Source: Phycisphaerales bacterium (GTDB lineage: Bacteria; Planctomycetota; Phycisphaerae; Phycisphaerales; UBA1924). From it: a stretch of DNA of 64,000 bases. The stretch spans positions 529,688-593,687 of the forward strand of contig JASBRY010000008.1 in NCBI GenBank assembly GCA_030149165.1. The letters are read 5' to 3'. A program made the translations under genes and the position numbers. Below, in pieces: positions 35,987 to 46,778 of the stretch. Position 1 is the stretch's first letter. Every line of letters starts with the position of its first letter. A model generated the notes under the pieces. That model saw only the letters and a list, made by a program, of their open reading frames with translations, was not told the origin of the DNA and did not search any database.

Positions 35987-36840
35987 GTAGCGCCAGACCC
36001 TCCAAACTGTCCCGATCCTTAACGCACTTTGTTCTGATCGTGCTCGCGATTGTGGTCCTGCTCCCCTACGCGTGGCTGCTTGTCGCTTCACTCAAGTCGC
36101 GTGAAGACTTCTTCAGCGGCATGTTCTTCCCCCCAGGAGATGGATTCCTTGGCATCTCGTGGGAATCGCTCACTCTGAGCAACTACACCACGCTCATGGA
36201 TATGGGATTCGGACGCGCCGCGATCAACTCCGTGTTCTATGCATCGACAAGTGCCGTGTTCGCGACCTTTATCTGCGCCGCGACTGGATATGTGCTCGCC
36301 AAATCCAAGTTCCGTGGACGCACCTTTATGACCCTTGTCGTGCTCGGATCATTGATCGTCCCGCCAACACTGCTCATCGCACCAAGCTACGAGCTCCTCT
36401 TTCACCTCGGACTGCTCGATTCGGTTTGGGGATTGCTCCTTCCGACCTTTGCGCCAGCATTTGGTGTGTTCTTGTTCCGCCAAGCCGTCCAGCAGTCTGT
36501 TCCTGACGAGCTCATCGAAGCGGCGCGGATTGATGGATGCTCCGAAGCCGGGATCTTCATGGTCATCGTGCTCCCTTTGATCCGACCGATGATTGGCGCG
36601 TTCCTGCTCATCACCTTCCTCGGCATGTGGAACAACTTCTTCTCGCCGCAGATTGTGCTGCAGACCGCGTCCAAGCAACCCCTCTCCGTTGCGATCTCTC
36701 AACTCCGAGGCGTGTACCGCACCGACTACGGCTTGCTGATGGCGGCGACCGTCGTCTCCATCGCTCCCGTCGCGGCGCTGTTTCTTGTGCTTCAGAAACA
36801 GTTCATCTCCGGACTCACTAGCGGCGCGGTCAAGGGTTAA
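35983..36840 (+). CDS. Sugar ABC transporter permease (MalG/UgpE type)
   Basis: A 285-residue permease with six helices. The EAA loop is ELIEAARIDGCSEAGIFMVIVLPLIRP; the C-terminus KQFISGLTSGAVKG is the MalG-type ending. It is the last gene of the pseudopilin-lacI-binding protein-permease operon. No strong terminator follows on the plus strand; the next hairpin faces the opposite way. Confidence 0.95.
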   Translation: MSSARPSKLSRSLTHFVLIVLAIVVLLPYAWLLVASLKSREDFFSGMFFPPGDGFLGISWESLTLSNYTTLMDMGFGRAAINSVFYASTSAVFATFICAATGYVLAKSKFRGRTFMTLVVLGSLIVPPTLLIAPSYELLFHLGLLDSVWGLLLPTFAPAFGVFLFRQAVQQSVPDELIEAARIDGCSEAGIFMVIVLPLIRPMIGAFLLITFLGMWNNFFSPQIVLQTASKQPLSVAISQLRGVYRTDYGLLMAATVVSIAPVAALFLVLQKQFISGLTSGAVKG

Positions 36841-36893
36841 TCTCTTCTCACCATCGAACTCAAATTCCGTGCGATCTGTGCGCGCATAAAGAA

Positions 36894-36911
36894 AACGGGC
36901 CGAAGCCCGTT
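36894..36911 (-). terminator. Terminator of the dockerin-tail gene
   Basis: AACGGGC (36894-36900), loop CGAA and GCCCGTT (36905-36911) form a perfect 7-bp stem. On the minus strand it is followed by TTTCTTTATG, so it ends the gene at 36951-37634. Confidence 0.8.
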
Positions 36912-36950
36912 CTACGGAGGGAATCGTAGTTTTGAAGAATGATTCGTGCT

Positions 36951-37634
36951 TTAGCAGCCTTCACCGAAGAGTTGGAGGAACAGCGACACATCGAGGAAGT
37001 TCAATGAGCCGTCACCGTTCAGGTCAGCTGGATTGTTACAGCCAGTGCCTCCACCTTCGGTGAGCGAGAAGTTGTCCCAGAAGGAAGCTCCACCAAGTTG
37101 ATCAGGGAAGCCTGCTTTCGCACCAAGCTGGATGTGAAGCAAGTACACACTTGCGCTTGTAGTTCCTGCAGGAGCGATGCCGCTCACTTCGCCGAGCACC
37201 CAGGTATCAAGCGGGCTGGTATTCACATCGATGACCTGTGTTTCAACGGTTTCGAGTGGTACACCACCGGCATCGAGGAAGTTCAGTTGAGCAAGGATGA
37301 TGACCTCTGGTCCCAGTTGGTCATTCGATGGATTCAGGACATATCCGCTGAGTGTGTACTCCTCACCAGCGGTGAGGCCTTCAACAACTTGGAACATACC
37401 GTGATCGTTCTGCAATCCATTGCCGAATCCGAACATCTTGCCCGATGTCATTCCATCCTGAGGCGTCTGCTCGTCAGACATGTCAGCAAAGACATTGTTG
37501 AACTGAATCCAATCTTCAAACACCACAAAGCCTGGGCCTGGGGTTTCGAAGCTGCCGTTGGAGAGCAGATTCTGTGCATTTGCATTCATCGCGGCAAAGC
37601 CGAGAGCAGCGGTGGTAATCAGTGAAAGGCGCAT
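36951..37634 (-). CDS. Secreted carbohydrate-binding-like protein with GC-type dockerin tail
   Basis: A 227-residue secreted protein. The signal peptide (MRLSLITTAALGFAAMNANAQ) is followed by a jelly-roll-like domain that opens NLLSNGSFETPGPGF, the usual start of CBM4/CenC-like or DUF642-like modules. The C-terminus CNNPADLNGDGSLNFLDVSLFLQLFGEGC carries a Ca-binding DxNxDG loop and ends in GC, matching the dockerin-like tail of the GH16 enzyme. The start at 37634 lies after GGAGATC about 10 nt upstream. A perfect LacI-type operator about 98 bp upstream places it in the glucan regulon. A substrate-capture role is inference. Confidence 0.82.
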   Translation of the reverse strand: MRLSLITTAALGFAAMNANAQNLLSNGSFETPGPGFVVFEDWIQFNNVFADMSDEQTPQDGMTSGKMFGFGNGLQNDHGMFQVVEGLTAGEEYTLSGYVLNPSNDQLGPEVIILAQLNFLDAGGVPLETVETQVIDVNTSPLDTWVLGEVSGIAPAGTTSASVYLLHIQLGAKAGFPDQLGGASFWDNFSLTEGGGTGCNNPADLNGDGSLNFLDVSLFLQLFGEGC

Positions 37635-37731
37635 GGTTGAGATCTCCTTCGGATCTTGAGTTATGGTCTCTTGTACTCTCATGATGCGGCGTGTCTGACA
37701 TAAGCACAAACAAATACGCATCACAACTTGA

Positions 37732-37744
37732 TGTAACTGTTACA
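37732..37744. promoter_or_regulatory. LacI-type operator TGTAACTGTTACA, dockerin-protein promoter
   Basis: A perfect 13-bp palindrome. Read on the minus strand it begins 2 nt after a -10-like TACACT, with TTGGAA about 16 nt upstream, the same geometry as the other two sites. It lies between the end of the GH1 gene and the start of the secreted dockerin gene. Confidence 0.85.
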
Positions 37745-37820
37745 TGAGTGTATCAGATTTCACAAAACTTCCAAGCCCAAAAGCGGCTATCTGAGCGACT
37801 TTTTTGATGCATACGAGCGA

Positions 37821-39212
37821 TTATGGGACTGTTACGGGATTTTGAGCCAATTCCGCAGGAATTGTGCCGCCGTTGGATTCGATGACCTTCGAGTACCAGA
37901 AATACGACTCCTTGGGGATCCGTCGCATCTTCTGGTAATCCATGTACACCAATCCGAATCGCAGCGCGTACCCCTCGGCCCATTCGAAGTTGTCGAGGAT
38001 CGACCACTGGAAGTACCCTCGCACATCCACGCCGTCGTTGCATGCTCGGCGCAGTTGAGCAAGGTATCTGGTCAAGAAATCGATCCGACCCTCGTCATGC
38101 ACCTTTCCATCGAGGTGCTCCCAGTCCATCGACGCGAGCCCGTTCTCTGTGATCACGACAGGAAGCTTATAGCGCTCCTGCAAGAACTTGGGTCCCCAGT
38201 AGAGTGACGACGGATTGATCGTCCATCGGAACATCGTTGTGGGATAGCCGCGTTCAGACTTGAGCAGCTCGGGTTTTCCATCATCTCCTGCCTTGACGAT
38301 TCCAGCGCTGTAGATATTCACGCCGAACATATCCAAAGGCTGATGCATGATCTCCAGATCGCGTTCGCTCCAATCGGGAACATCCTTCCCATACAACTCC
38401 AACCCAACCTCTGGATAGTGACCAAGCATGACAGGATCACAGTACCAGCTGTAGTTGTATGTCCATCCCTTTGGGTCAATCCCAAAGGTTGCCTGTCGCG
38501 CCGCTTCGATATCTTCAGCTGACTCTGTCGCAGGCGTATGCAGACACCCAACGGGCGCGAAGCCCACCACTGGCGCTTTCTTTGCATGCTCGCGGATGAC
38601 CTGGACAGAACGCCCGTGAGCTAGCAGTGCGTGATGAGTTGCGAGCAACACTTCCTTTCGGCTGAGCTTGTCACCTGGCGCGTGCGTTCCCTCGTTCATT
38701 CCCAAGCCGAGGAAAATCTGTGGCTCGTTGAGTGTGAACCAATGTGTCACGCGATCGGAGTAGCGCTCCACCACCGCTTTGGTGTATCGCGCGAACCACT
38801 CAGGAGATTCGGGGTTCAACCATCCGCCTTGCTTGTACAGCGCCGAAGGAAGATCCCAGTGATAGAGCGTGATCCAAGGCTCGATGCCTTTCGCAAGCAA
38901 TCCATCAATCAGTTTGTCGTAGTACGCGAATCCCGCCTCGTTGGGTTCTCCAGTGCCGTCTGGGAACAAGCGTGACCACGAGATCGAGAATCGATACCCA
39001 CCCGCTCCCAGATCTGAGATCAGGTCGATGTCTTCTTGGTATCTGTTGTAGCTGTCGCACGCGATCTCACCTGTGTGACCATCAAATACTTTCCCTGGAG
39101 TGTTGCAGAAATCATCCCAGATGCTTGAGCCACGACCATCTGTGGATGTCGCTCCCTCGATCTGGTAGGCGGCGGAGGCAACGCCCCATGTAAACTGTTT
39201 CGGGAATGACAT
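37821..39212 (-). CDS. GH1 beta-glucosidase
   Basis: A 463-residue cytosolic family 1 glycosidase that releases glucose from short beta-glucosides. The N-terminal signature FTWGVASAAYQIEGA, the acid/base Glu163 in TLNEPQIF and the nucleophile Glu356 in VVITENGLAS are intact, as is the C-terminal YFQWSILDNFEWAEGY. Length is normal and there is no signal peptide, so it would act on imported oligosaccharides. The start at 39212 (MSFPKQF) has AAGGA 7 nt upstream. No exact TGTAAC palindrome is seen in the 218-bp region shared with the divergent methyltransferase, so its control may differ from the rest of the locus. Confidence 0.96.
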   Translation of the reverse strand: MSFPKQFTWGVASAAYQIEGATSTDGRGSSIWDDFCNTPGKVFDGHTGEIACDSYNRYQEDIDLISDLGAGGYRFSISWSRLFPDGTGEPNEAGFAYYDKLIDGLLAKGIEPWITLYHWDLPSALYKQGGWLNPESPEWFARYTKAVVERYSDRVTHWFTLNEPQIFLGLGMNEGTHAPGDKLSRKEVLLATHHALLAHGRSVQVIREHAKKAPVVGFAPVGCLHTPATESAEDIEAARQATFGIDPKGWTYNYSWYCDPVMLGHYPEVGLELYGKDVPDWSERDLEIMHQPLDMFGVNIYSAGIVKAGDDGKPELLKSERGYPTTMFRWTINPSSLYWGPKFLQERYKLPVVITENGLASMDWEHLDGKVHDEGRIDFLTRYLAQLRRACNDGVDVRGYFQWSILDNFEWAEGYALRFGLVYMDYQKMRRIPKESYFWYSKVIESNGGTIPAELAQNPVTVP

Positions 39213-39430
39213 CGTGGAATCCTTCACACAGAGATCTAGTCGAATATGGCAAGGAACCATCATATCAGCATAGAAAGCCGTAAATCGAGCACTTTTTGCA
39301 TTTCTCTGAATCCCGATGCCCGTAATTGTTCCACAAAGACTCCCTCAGCGTACGGAATCTGTGTTGATTCTTGGATTCAACTCCACATCACAACCCAATC
39401 CAGACGGACTACCCCACTACAGTTGGAGCT

Positions 39431-40618
39431 ATGACCTCGATCGACCCACTCAAAAAACGGCTCACTCGGATCACCTGCGCCGAGCATATCACGCCGTATC
39501 TCAAGCAAGAGGTCCAATCGCTCGGATACGAGATCCAAGAGGAGGATCATGTCGCGGTCCACATCGGCGCCACGCTCGAGGACTGCATGCGTCTGAACCT
39601 CAATCTGCGCACCGCGAATCACACCTTCTGGTTGCTGACAAGATTCCGCTGCCCCTCACTTGAAGCGCTCGCGAAAAACGCCGGCGCATTTCCGTGGGAA
39701 GACCTGATCGAGAACGATTCCTACTTCACGATCACCTCCAACATCGAACACCACAGCGTGGACAACACGATGTACCCCAACCTCAAGCTCAAGGACACCA
39801 TCGTCGATCGGATCAAAGCGAAGACCGGCGCTCGTCCCGACTCTGGACCCGATCGCTCCAGCGTCGTCATCCATCTCGTTTGGAAAAATGATCGCGCCTG
39901 GATCTACCTCAACACCAACGGCATCCGGCTCTCTGATCGCGGATACAGAAAGATGCCCCACGATGCGCCGATGCGGGAGACCCTCGCCGCTGCGGTGCTC
40001 ATGGGCGCTGGATACGACGGCTCAACACCACTGGTCAATCCGATGTGCGGCTCAGGAACCCTCGCGATCGAAGCGGCGCTCCTCGCCGCGGGAAGAGCGC
40101 CTGGACTTCTCCGCAACGACGCGAGCTGCTTGCATACAGCTCTTGACATCGATGATCTCTACATGAAGATGCGTCAAGAAGCGAAGAAAGCACAACCCAA
40201 TCGCATTACCAAACCCATCATCGCAACGGATCACAGCGCGCGTGCGATCGAAGCCGCACGCAAAAATGCGATGACCGCTGGAGTTGAGCACCTGATCGAC
40301 TTTGAATGCTGTGACTTTCGTGAGACACACATACCAGACGAGCCGGGACATGTGATCATCAATCCAGAATACGGCTTGCGCCTCGGAGAAACCGACAATC
40401 TGATCCCGACTTATGCTGGGATCGGCGACTTCTTTAAAAACGAGTGCCGAGGATGGACAGGGCATGTGTTCACAGGGAACAGGACACTCGCAAACCACAT
40501 CGGACTCAAGACCTCGTCTCGCAAGATCTTCTACAACGCGCAGGTCGAATGCCGACTGTTGAGCTATGAGATGTACTCAGGTTCGCGCAAACAGACGCAG
40601 AAGTCGCAATCAGAGTGA
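39431..40618 (+). CDS. THUMP-domain rRNA methyltransferase (RlmL N-terminal type)
   Basis: A 395-residue SAM-dependent N2-guanine methyltransferase. The N-terminal 165 residues are a THUMP-like RNA-binding region. The Rossmann domain has NPMCGSGTLAIEAALLAAG and the catalytic motif INPEYGLRLG, a variant of the usual NPPYG. The best match is the RlmL/YcbY N-terminal unit that modifies G2445 of 23S rRNA; the C-terminal RlmK domain is absent. The start at 39431 is supported by GGAG 5 nt upstream. Confidence 0.85.
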   Translation: MTSIDPLKKRLTRITCAEHITPYLKQEVQSLGYEIQEEDHVAVHIGATLEDCMRLNLNLRTANHTFWLLTRFRCPSLEALAKNAGAFPWEDLIENDSYFTITSNIEHHSVDNTMYPNLKLKDTIVDRIKAKTGARPDSGPDRSSVVIHLVWKNDRAWIYLNTNGIRLSDRGYRKMPHDAPMRETLAAAVLMGAGYDGSTPLVNPMCGSGTLAIEAALLAAGRAPGLLRNDASCLHTALDIDDLYMKMRQEAKKAQPNRITKPIIATDHSARAIEAARKNAMTAGVEHLIDFECCDFRETHIPDEPGHVIINPEYGLRLGETDNLIPTYAGIGDFFKNECRGWTGHVFTGNRTLANHIGLKTSSRKIFYNAQVECRLLSYEMYSGSRKQTQKSQSE

Positions 40619-40648
40619 ACACGGCATCCGCTCGTTCGTACTCTGTGC

Positions 40649-40975
40649 ATGACCACACCAACCAATCGATTCGAGGTCCTCGTCGGACTCCATGTAAGCG
40701 ATGAAGACGGATACGCGAAATATCGCGAAGGGATGACCCCAATTCTCCATGAGATGGGAGGATCATTCCGGCTCGACCTCCGCGTCAGCGAGATGCTCAA
40801 AGGCGAAGCGGAAGATCCATTTAACAGGGTGTTCATCCTGTCATTCCCTGACGAACCAACGATGGAACTGTTTTTCGACAACGAGCAGTACCAGAGCATC
40901 CGTGCTGAGTATTTCGATCCTTCCGTGAAGTCATACCGATTGATCGCGTCGTTTGAGCACGAGCAAGCTCAGTAG
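40649..40975 (+). CDS. DUF1330-like small protein
   Basis: A 108-residue dimeric alpha-beta barrel-type protein: FEVLVGLHVSDEDGYAKYREGMTPILHEMGGSFRLDLRV, then RVFILSFPDEPTMELFFDNEQYQSIRAEYF. The pattern of a Tyr-x-x-Tyr helix and the SFPDxxxxxxFxxDxxY block is the DUF1330/YciI-like fold. No catalytic residue can be assigned. It follows the methyltransferase by 30 bp and precedes a NUDIX gene by 22 bp, so the three may be one transcript. Confidence 0.78.
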   Translation: MTTPTNRFEVLVGLHVSDEDGYAKYREGMTPILHEMGGSFRLDLRVSEMLKGEAEDPFNRVFILSFPDEPTMELFFDNEQYQSIRAEYFDPSVKSYRLIASFEHEQAQ

Positions 40976-40997
40976 ACTTCACTGCCTACGCTAGTGC

Positions 40998-41579
40998 ATG
41001 AGCGACGCTGCCAATATCCTGCCCGGAATGACTGAGGATCCAAAGAACGCGGGACTTCCCTACAAACTCGCGTGCTTGTGTGATCTTCGAGACAAGGACG
41101 GGCGTGTGCTCTTGCTCCATCGAATCAAAGCCCCCAACAAGGGGCTCTGCTCTCCCATCGGAGGCAAGCTCGAGATGCATCTCGGCGAATCTCCAAACCA
41201 GTGCGCTCAACGCGAGATCATGGAAGAAGCCGGGATCCATGTGGACATCGACGATATCCGCTTGGTTGGTCTCATCGCCGAGACAGCATTTGAAGGCAAA
41301 ACCCACTGGTTACTGTTCTACTACCGCGTCATGGTTCCGGTCGAGGTCGTCGACGGGCACATGGACGAAGGCGAACTCCGCTGGCACCATCCCAACGAGA
41401 TCTCCGAGCTCCCGCTTCCAGATACCGATCGCGAAATCATCTGGCCGATGGTCAACAAGCACGAGAACACGGGCAGCGACGGTGGACCGGGATTCTTCTG
41501 CATTCATATCGATTGCCGTGGCGATGAACTCACATGGACAGTTGAGCAGGAATCACCGATCTCCAAGCCAACCACCTGA
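40998..41579 (+). CDS. NUDIX hydrolase
   Basis: A 193-residue pyrophosphohydrolase. The Nudix box is GGKLEMHLGESPNQCAQ then REIMEEAGI: catalytic Glu residues in REIMEE are intact, but there are two extra residues between the first Gly and the GE pair compared with the common GX5E spacing. Substrates could be 8-oxo-dGTP or other nucleoside diphosphate derivatives; the box alone does not say. The C-terminal 50 residues (DREIIWPMVNKHENTGSDGG...) are duplicated as a decayed fragment at 42520-42636. Confidence 0.9.
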   Translation: MSDAANILPGMTEDPKNAGLPYKLACLCDLRDKDGRVLLLHRIKAPNKGLCSPIGGKLEMHLGESPNQCAQREIMEEAGIHVDIDDIRLVGLIAETAFEGKTHWLLFYYRVMVPVEVVDGHMDEGELRWHHPNEISELPLPDTDREIIWPMVNKHENTGSDGGPGFFCIHIDCRGDELTWTVEQESPISKPTT

Positions 41580-41828
41580 CTCGACTGTACTCCATGACCT
41601 CAAATGTGCGGCTGTATTGATCCGCGCAGACAGGCATGCAATCTTGCATCGTGGTTCATCTAGACTGGGTCCCGCGCCATACCCAGTCAATACCTGTGCT
41701 CTCCCGCTGCGGGCGGATATATCGCGTCTACAGCACGCATGAAAACTATTAAATATGGACCAAAATCCGCAAAAAACGCCAAATATCGGGACTTAGTAGA
41801 TATTCTCAATTTTTCTCTAGAGAATACT
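41580..41828. other. Intergenic region with a short hairpin
   Basis: No gene is supported here. GACTGGGT (41663-41670) and ACCCAGTC (41681-41688) form a perfect 8-bp stem with a 10-nt loop, not followed by Ts. Just before it, ATGCAATCTTGCAT (from about 41638) is a second small inverted repeat. The region becomes AT-rich towards the promoter of the next gene. Confidence 0.5.
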
Positions 41829-41856
41829 TTGAAGAATTTCAGTGTCATGCTACAAT
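41829..41856 (+). promoter_or_regulatory. Sigma-70 promoter of a PEP-CTERM-type gene
   Basis: TTGAAG (41829-41834), a 16-nt spacer and TACAAT (41851-41856), in an AT-rich stretch 68 bp before the ATG at 41924. Confidence 0.7.
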
Positions 41857-41923
41857 CGTTTGATCACCGCGGCTTGAGCCAACTTGAACTCAAATCGCCT
41901 AGAAACATGAGAGAGATTGAACC

Positions 41924-42520
41924 ATGAACCGCATCACGCTATTCGCCGCCACTGTCTCGCTATTTACAATCAGCAGCGCCCAAGCCCAGATCGGAAGCGA
42001 TGACATCGCGACCTTTGTTGTCCCGTTTGCTGATCTGGATTCAACCTACTTCCTCGGCAATGGGATCATCCCTGGTTCCAATGATTTTGACGGCGGGACA
42101 GTCATCGACGCGCGGATCGAGTTCTCACTCACAGTCATCCCCACCGGTCCGGACGATAGCCGGGTCTCAGACGCAGCTTTCTTCTTCGCCGAGGCCATTG
42201 TCCCCGTGGATATAGACCTCACGAATAGCACCAATGACTTCCTCAATGTGATTATCAGCGGTGAAAACGAGGGCTGGTCGGGCACGGGTGACTTTACCAT
42301 CTCGCGTCAACTCGACGACCTTATTGGTGGCCAGTGGGTTTCACCCGTCTTTTACAGTTCCAGCACATACGCGAGCATCAGCCAAGATGAAATTGTGCTC
42401 GGTTCGGTTGATCTCTTCAACAGCTATGTATCGGTCACTGTGCAGCAAGTTCCTTCACCAGCTGCGATGAGCACCCTGGTCATGGGTGGGCTCATCGCCA
42501 ACCGTCGCCGCCGAGTCTGA
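41924..42520 (+). CDS. Secreted PEP-CTERM-type protein
   Basis: A 198-residue exported protein: signal peptide MNRITLFAATVSLFTISSAQAQ, an Asp/Asn-rich beta-sandwich-like body and the C-terminal sorting tail VPSPAAMSTLVMGGLIANRRRRV. That tail is a Pro-containing motif, a hydrophobic helix and an Arg cluster, as in PEP-CTERM substrates processed by exosortase. The gene sits between an intact NUDIX gene and the remnant of a second NUDIX 3' end. Function of the body unknown. Confidence 0.82.
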   Translation: MNRITLFAATVSLFTISSAQAQIGSDDIATFVVPFADLDSTYFLGNGIIPGSNDFDGGTVIDARIEFSLTVIPTGPDDSRVSDAAFFFAEAIVPVDIDLTNSTNDFLNVIISGENEGWSGTGDFTISRQLDDLIGGQWVSPVFYSSSTYASISQDEIVLGSVDLFNSYVSVTVQQVPSPAAMSTLVMGGLIANRRRRV

Positions 42521-42636
42521 ATCGTGAAATCATCTCGCCGAAGGTGAATAAGCACAAGAACTTGGACAGCGAAGGCGGGCCTTCATTATTCTGCATTCAG
42601 ATCGAATGCAAAGGTGTTCAGGAATCATCCGTCTGA
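42520..42636 (+). pseudogene. Decayed 3' fragment of a second NUDIX gene
   Basis: Bases 42520-42615 align without gaps to 41427-41522 of the intact NUDIX gene at 73 of 96 positions by hand. In translation this gives REIISPKVNKHKN...FCIQIECKG against REIIWPMVNKHEN...FCIHIDCRG. The frame stays open to a TGA at 42634-42636. There is no start and no Nudix box, so it is a remnant. It begins at the last base of the PEP-CTERM-type gene. Confidence 0.78.
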
Positions 42637-42726
42637 TAACTCACAGGCAGACAAAGCTTGGCTTAAGTCAACACAGCAGCCATCCGACTGAGTAGAACTG
42701 ACTAGACAGTTCTACAAGGAGTCTAC

Positions 42727-43176
42727 ATGGAACACTGTGTGGTTTACCTAAGTTCAGCGACTGATGACTTTGATCCACGAACACTGGATCAGATTGCGCA
42801 GGTTGCATCAGTGAATAACAAGCCGTTAAACATCACAGGCATGCTGCTGTATTCGGGGACACACTTTCTTCAAGTGCTCGAAGGTCAAGAACAAATCTTA
42901 CAGTTCGTGATTGAGCGGATCGAACAAGATGATCGACATACGAATCTTGAAGTGATTCTTGATGTCCCAATCCAGAAACGAAACTTCAGCGAATGGTACA
43001 TGGGAGCACTGGATGTATCTCGCAACATGAAACTCGATCGAGAGCAGTTTAAGTTCATTACAGCACAAGCTGTTTGTGATCCCAAAGCTGCCGGACGAGC
43101 GGCGCTCACGGTACTGAAGCTGTTTCGCAACGAGCTCCCAGATCCCCTCGCTCGATTCAAGAAAAAAGCCGCTTAG
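42727..43176 (+). CDS. BLUF-domain blue-light photoreceptor
   Basis: A 149-residue protein. The first 95 residues are a BLUF domain that binds FAD. The flavin-contacting residues line up with PixD-type proteins: Tyr7 (VVYLSSA), Asn31 (VNNKPLNITGMLLY), Gln49 (FLQVLEG), and Trp91 with Met93 (SEWYMG). The DDRH motif is also present. The C-terminal 50 residues are a short helical extension with no output enzyme, so signalling must go through a partner protein. AAGGAG lies 7 nt before the start. It is convergent with atpD, whose terminator overlaps this gene's stop codon. Confidence 0.93.
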   Translation: MEHCVVYLSSATDDFDPRTLDQIAQVASVNNKPLNITGMLLYSGTHFLQVLEGQEQILQFVIERIEQDDRHTNLEVILDVPIQKRNFSEWYMGALDVSRNMKLDREQFKFITAQAVCDPKAAGRAALTVLKLFRNELPDPLARFKKKAA

Positions 43177-43189
43177 CAAGCTAAGCGGC
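43162..43189 (-). terminator. Terminator of atpD
   Basis: GCCGCTTAGC, AA, GCTAAGCGGC (43168-43189) is a 10-bp perfect stem. On the minus strand it is followed by TTTTTT (complement of 43162-43167). It overlaps the end of the BLUF gene. Confidence 0.92.
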
Positions 43190-43215
43190 CTCGAAACTTT
43201 CGATGTTTAGACGGA

Positions 43216-46646
<3,431 letters not shown>

Positions 46647-46704
46647 GACGCGACGCTCGGACTGCTGAGTTCTTTTTGGGCCTTCCAAACCAGTTCATAA
46701 AAAG

Positions 46705-46733
46705 CAAACACCCCCGAAGATCGGGGGTGTTTG
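46705..46733. terminator. Bidirectional terminator between mscS and a PEP-CTERM gene
   Basis: CAAACACCCCCGA (46705-46717), AGA, TCGGGGGTGTTTG (46721-46733) form a 13-bp perfect stem. The minus strand continues with CTTTTTATG, so it ends the PEP-CTERM-type gene at 46779; it may also stop mscS. Confidence 0.9.
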
Positions 46734-46778
46734 GAAAGTTCTGGAAGAACCGTTCTTTCGGATCAATCGGTCGATGCC

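Noticed and set aside
39188..39202. ATGTAAACTGTTTCG, resembling the LacI operator
   Set aside because: It lies inside the GH1 coding sequence, has an extra base in the left arm and a broken right arm, and has no promoter boxes around it.
41739..41927. Short open frame of 62 codons before the PEP-CTERM-type gene
   Set aside because: It overlaps the promoter TTGAAG-N16-TACAAT of that gene, is AT-rich with poor codon use, and has no Shine-Dalgarno.
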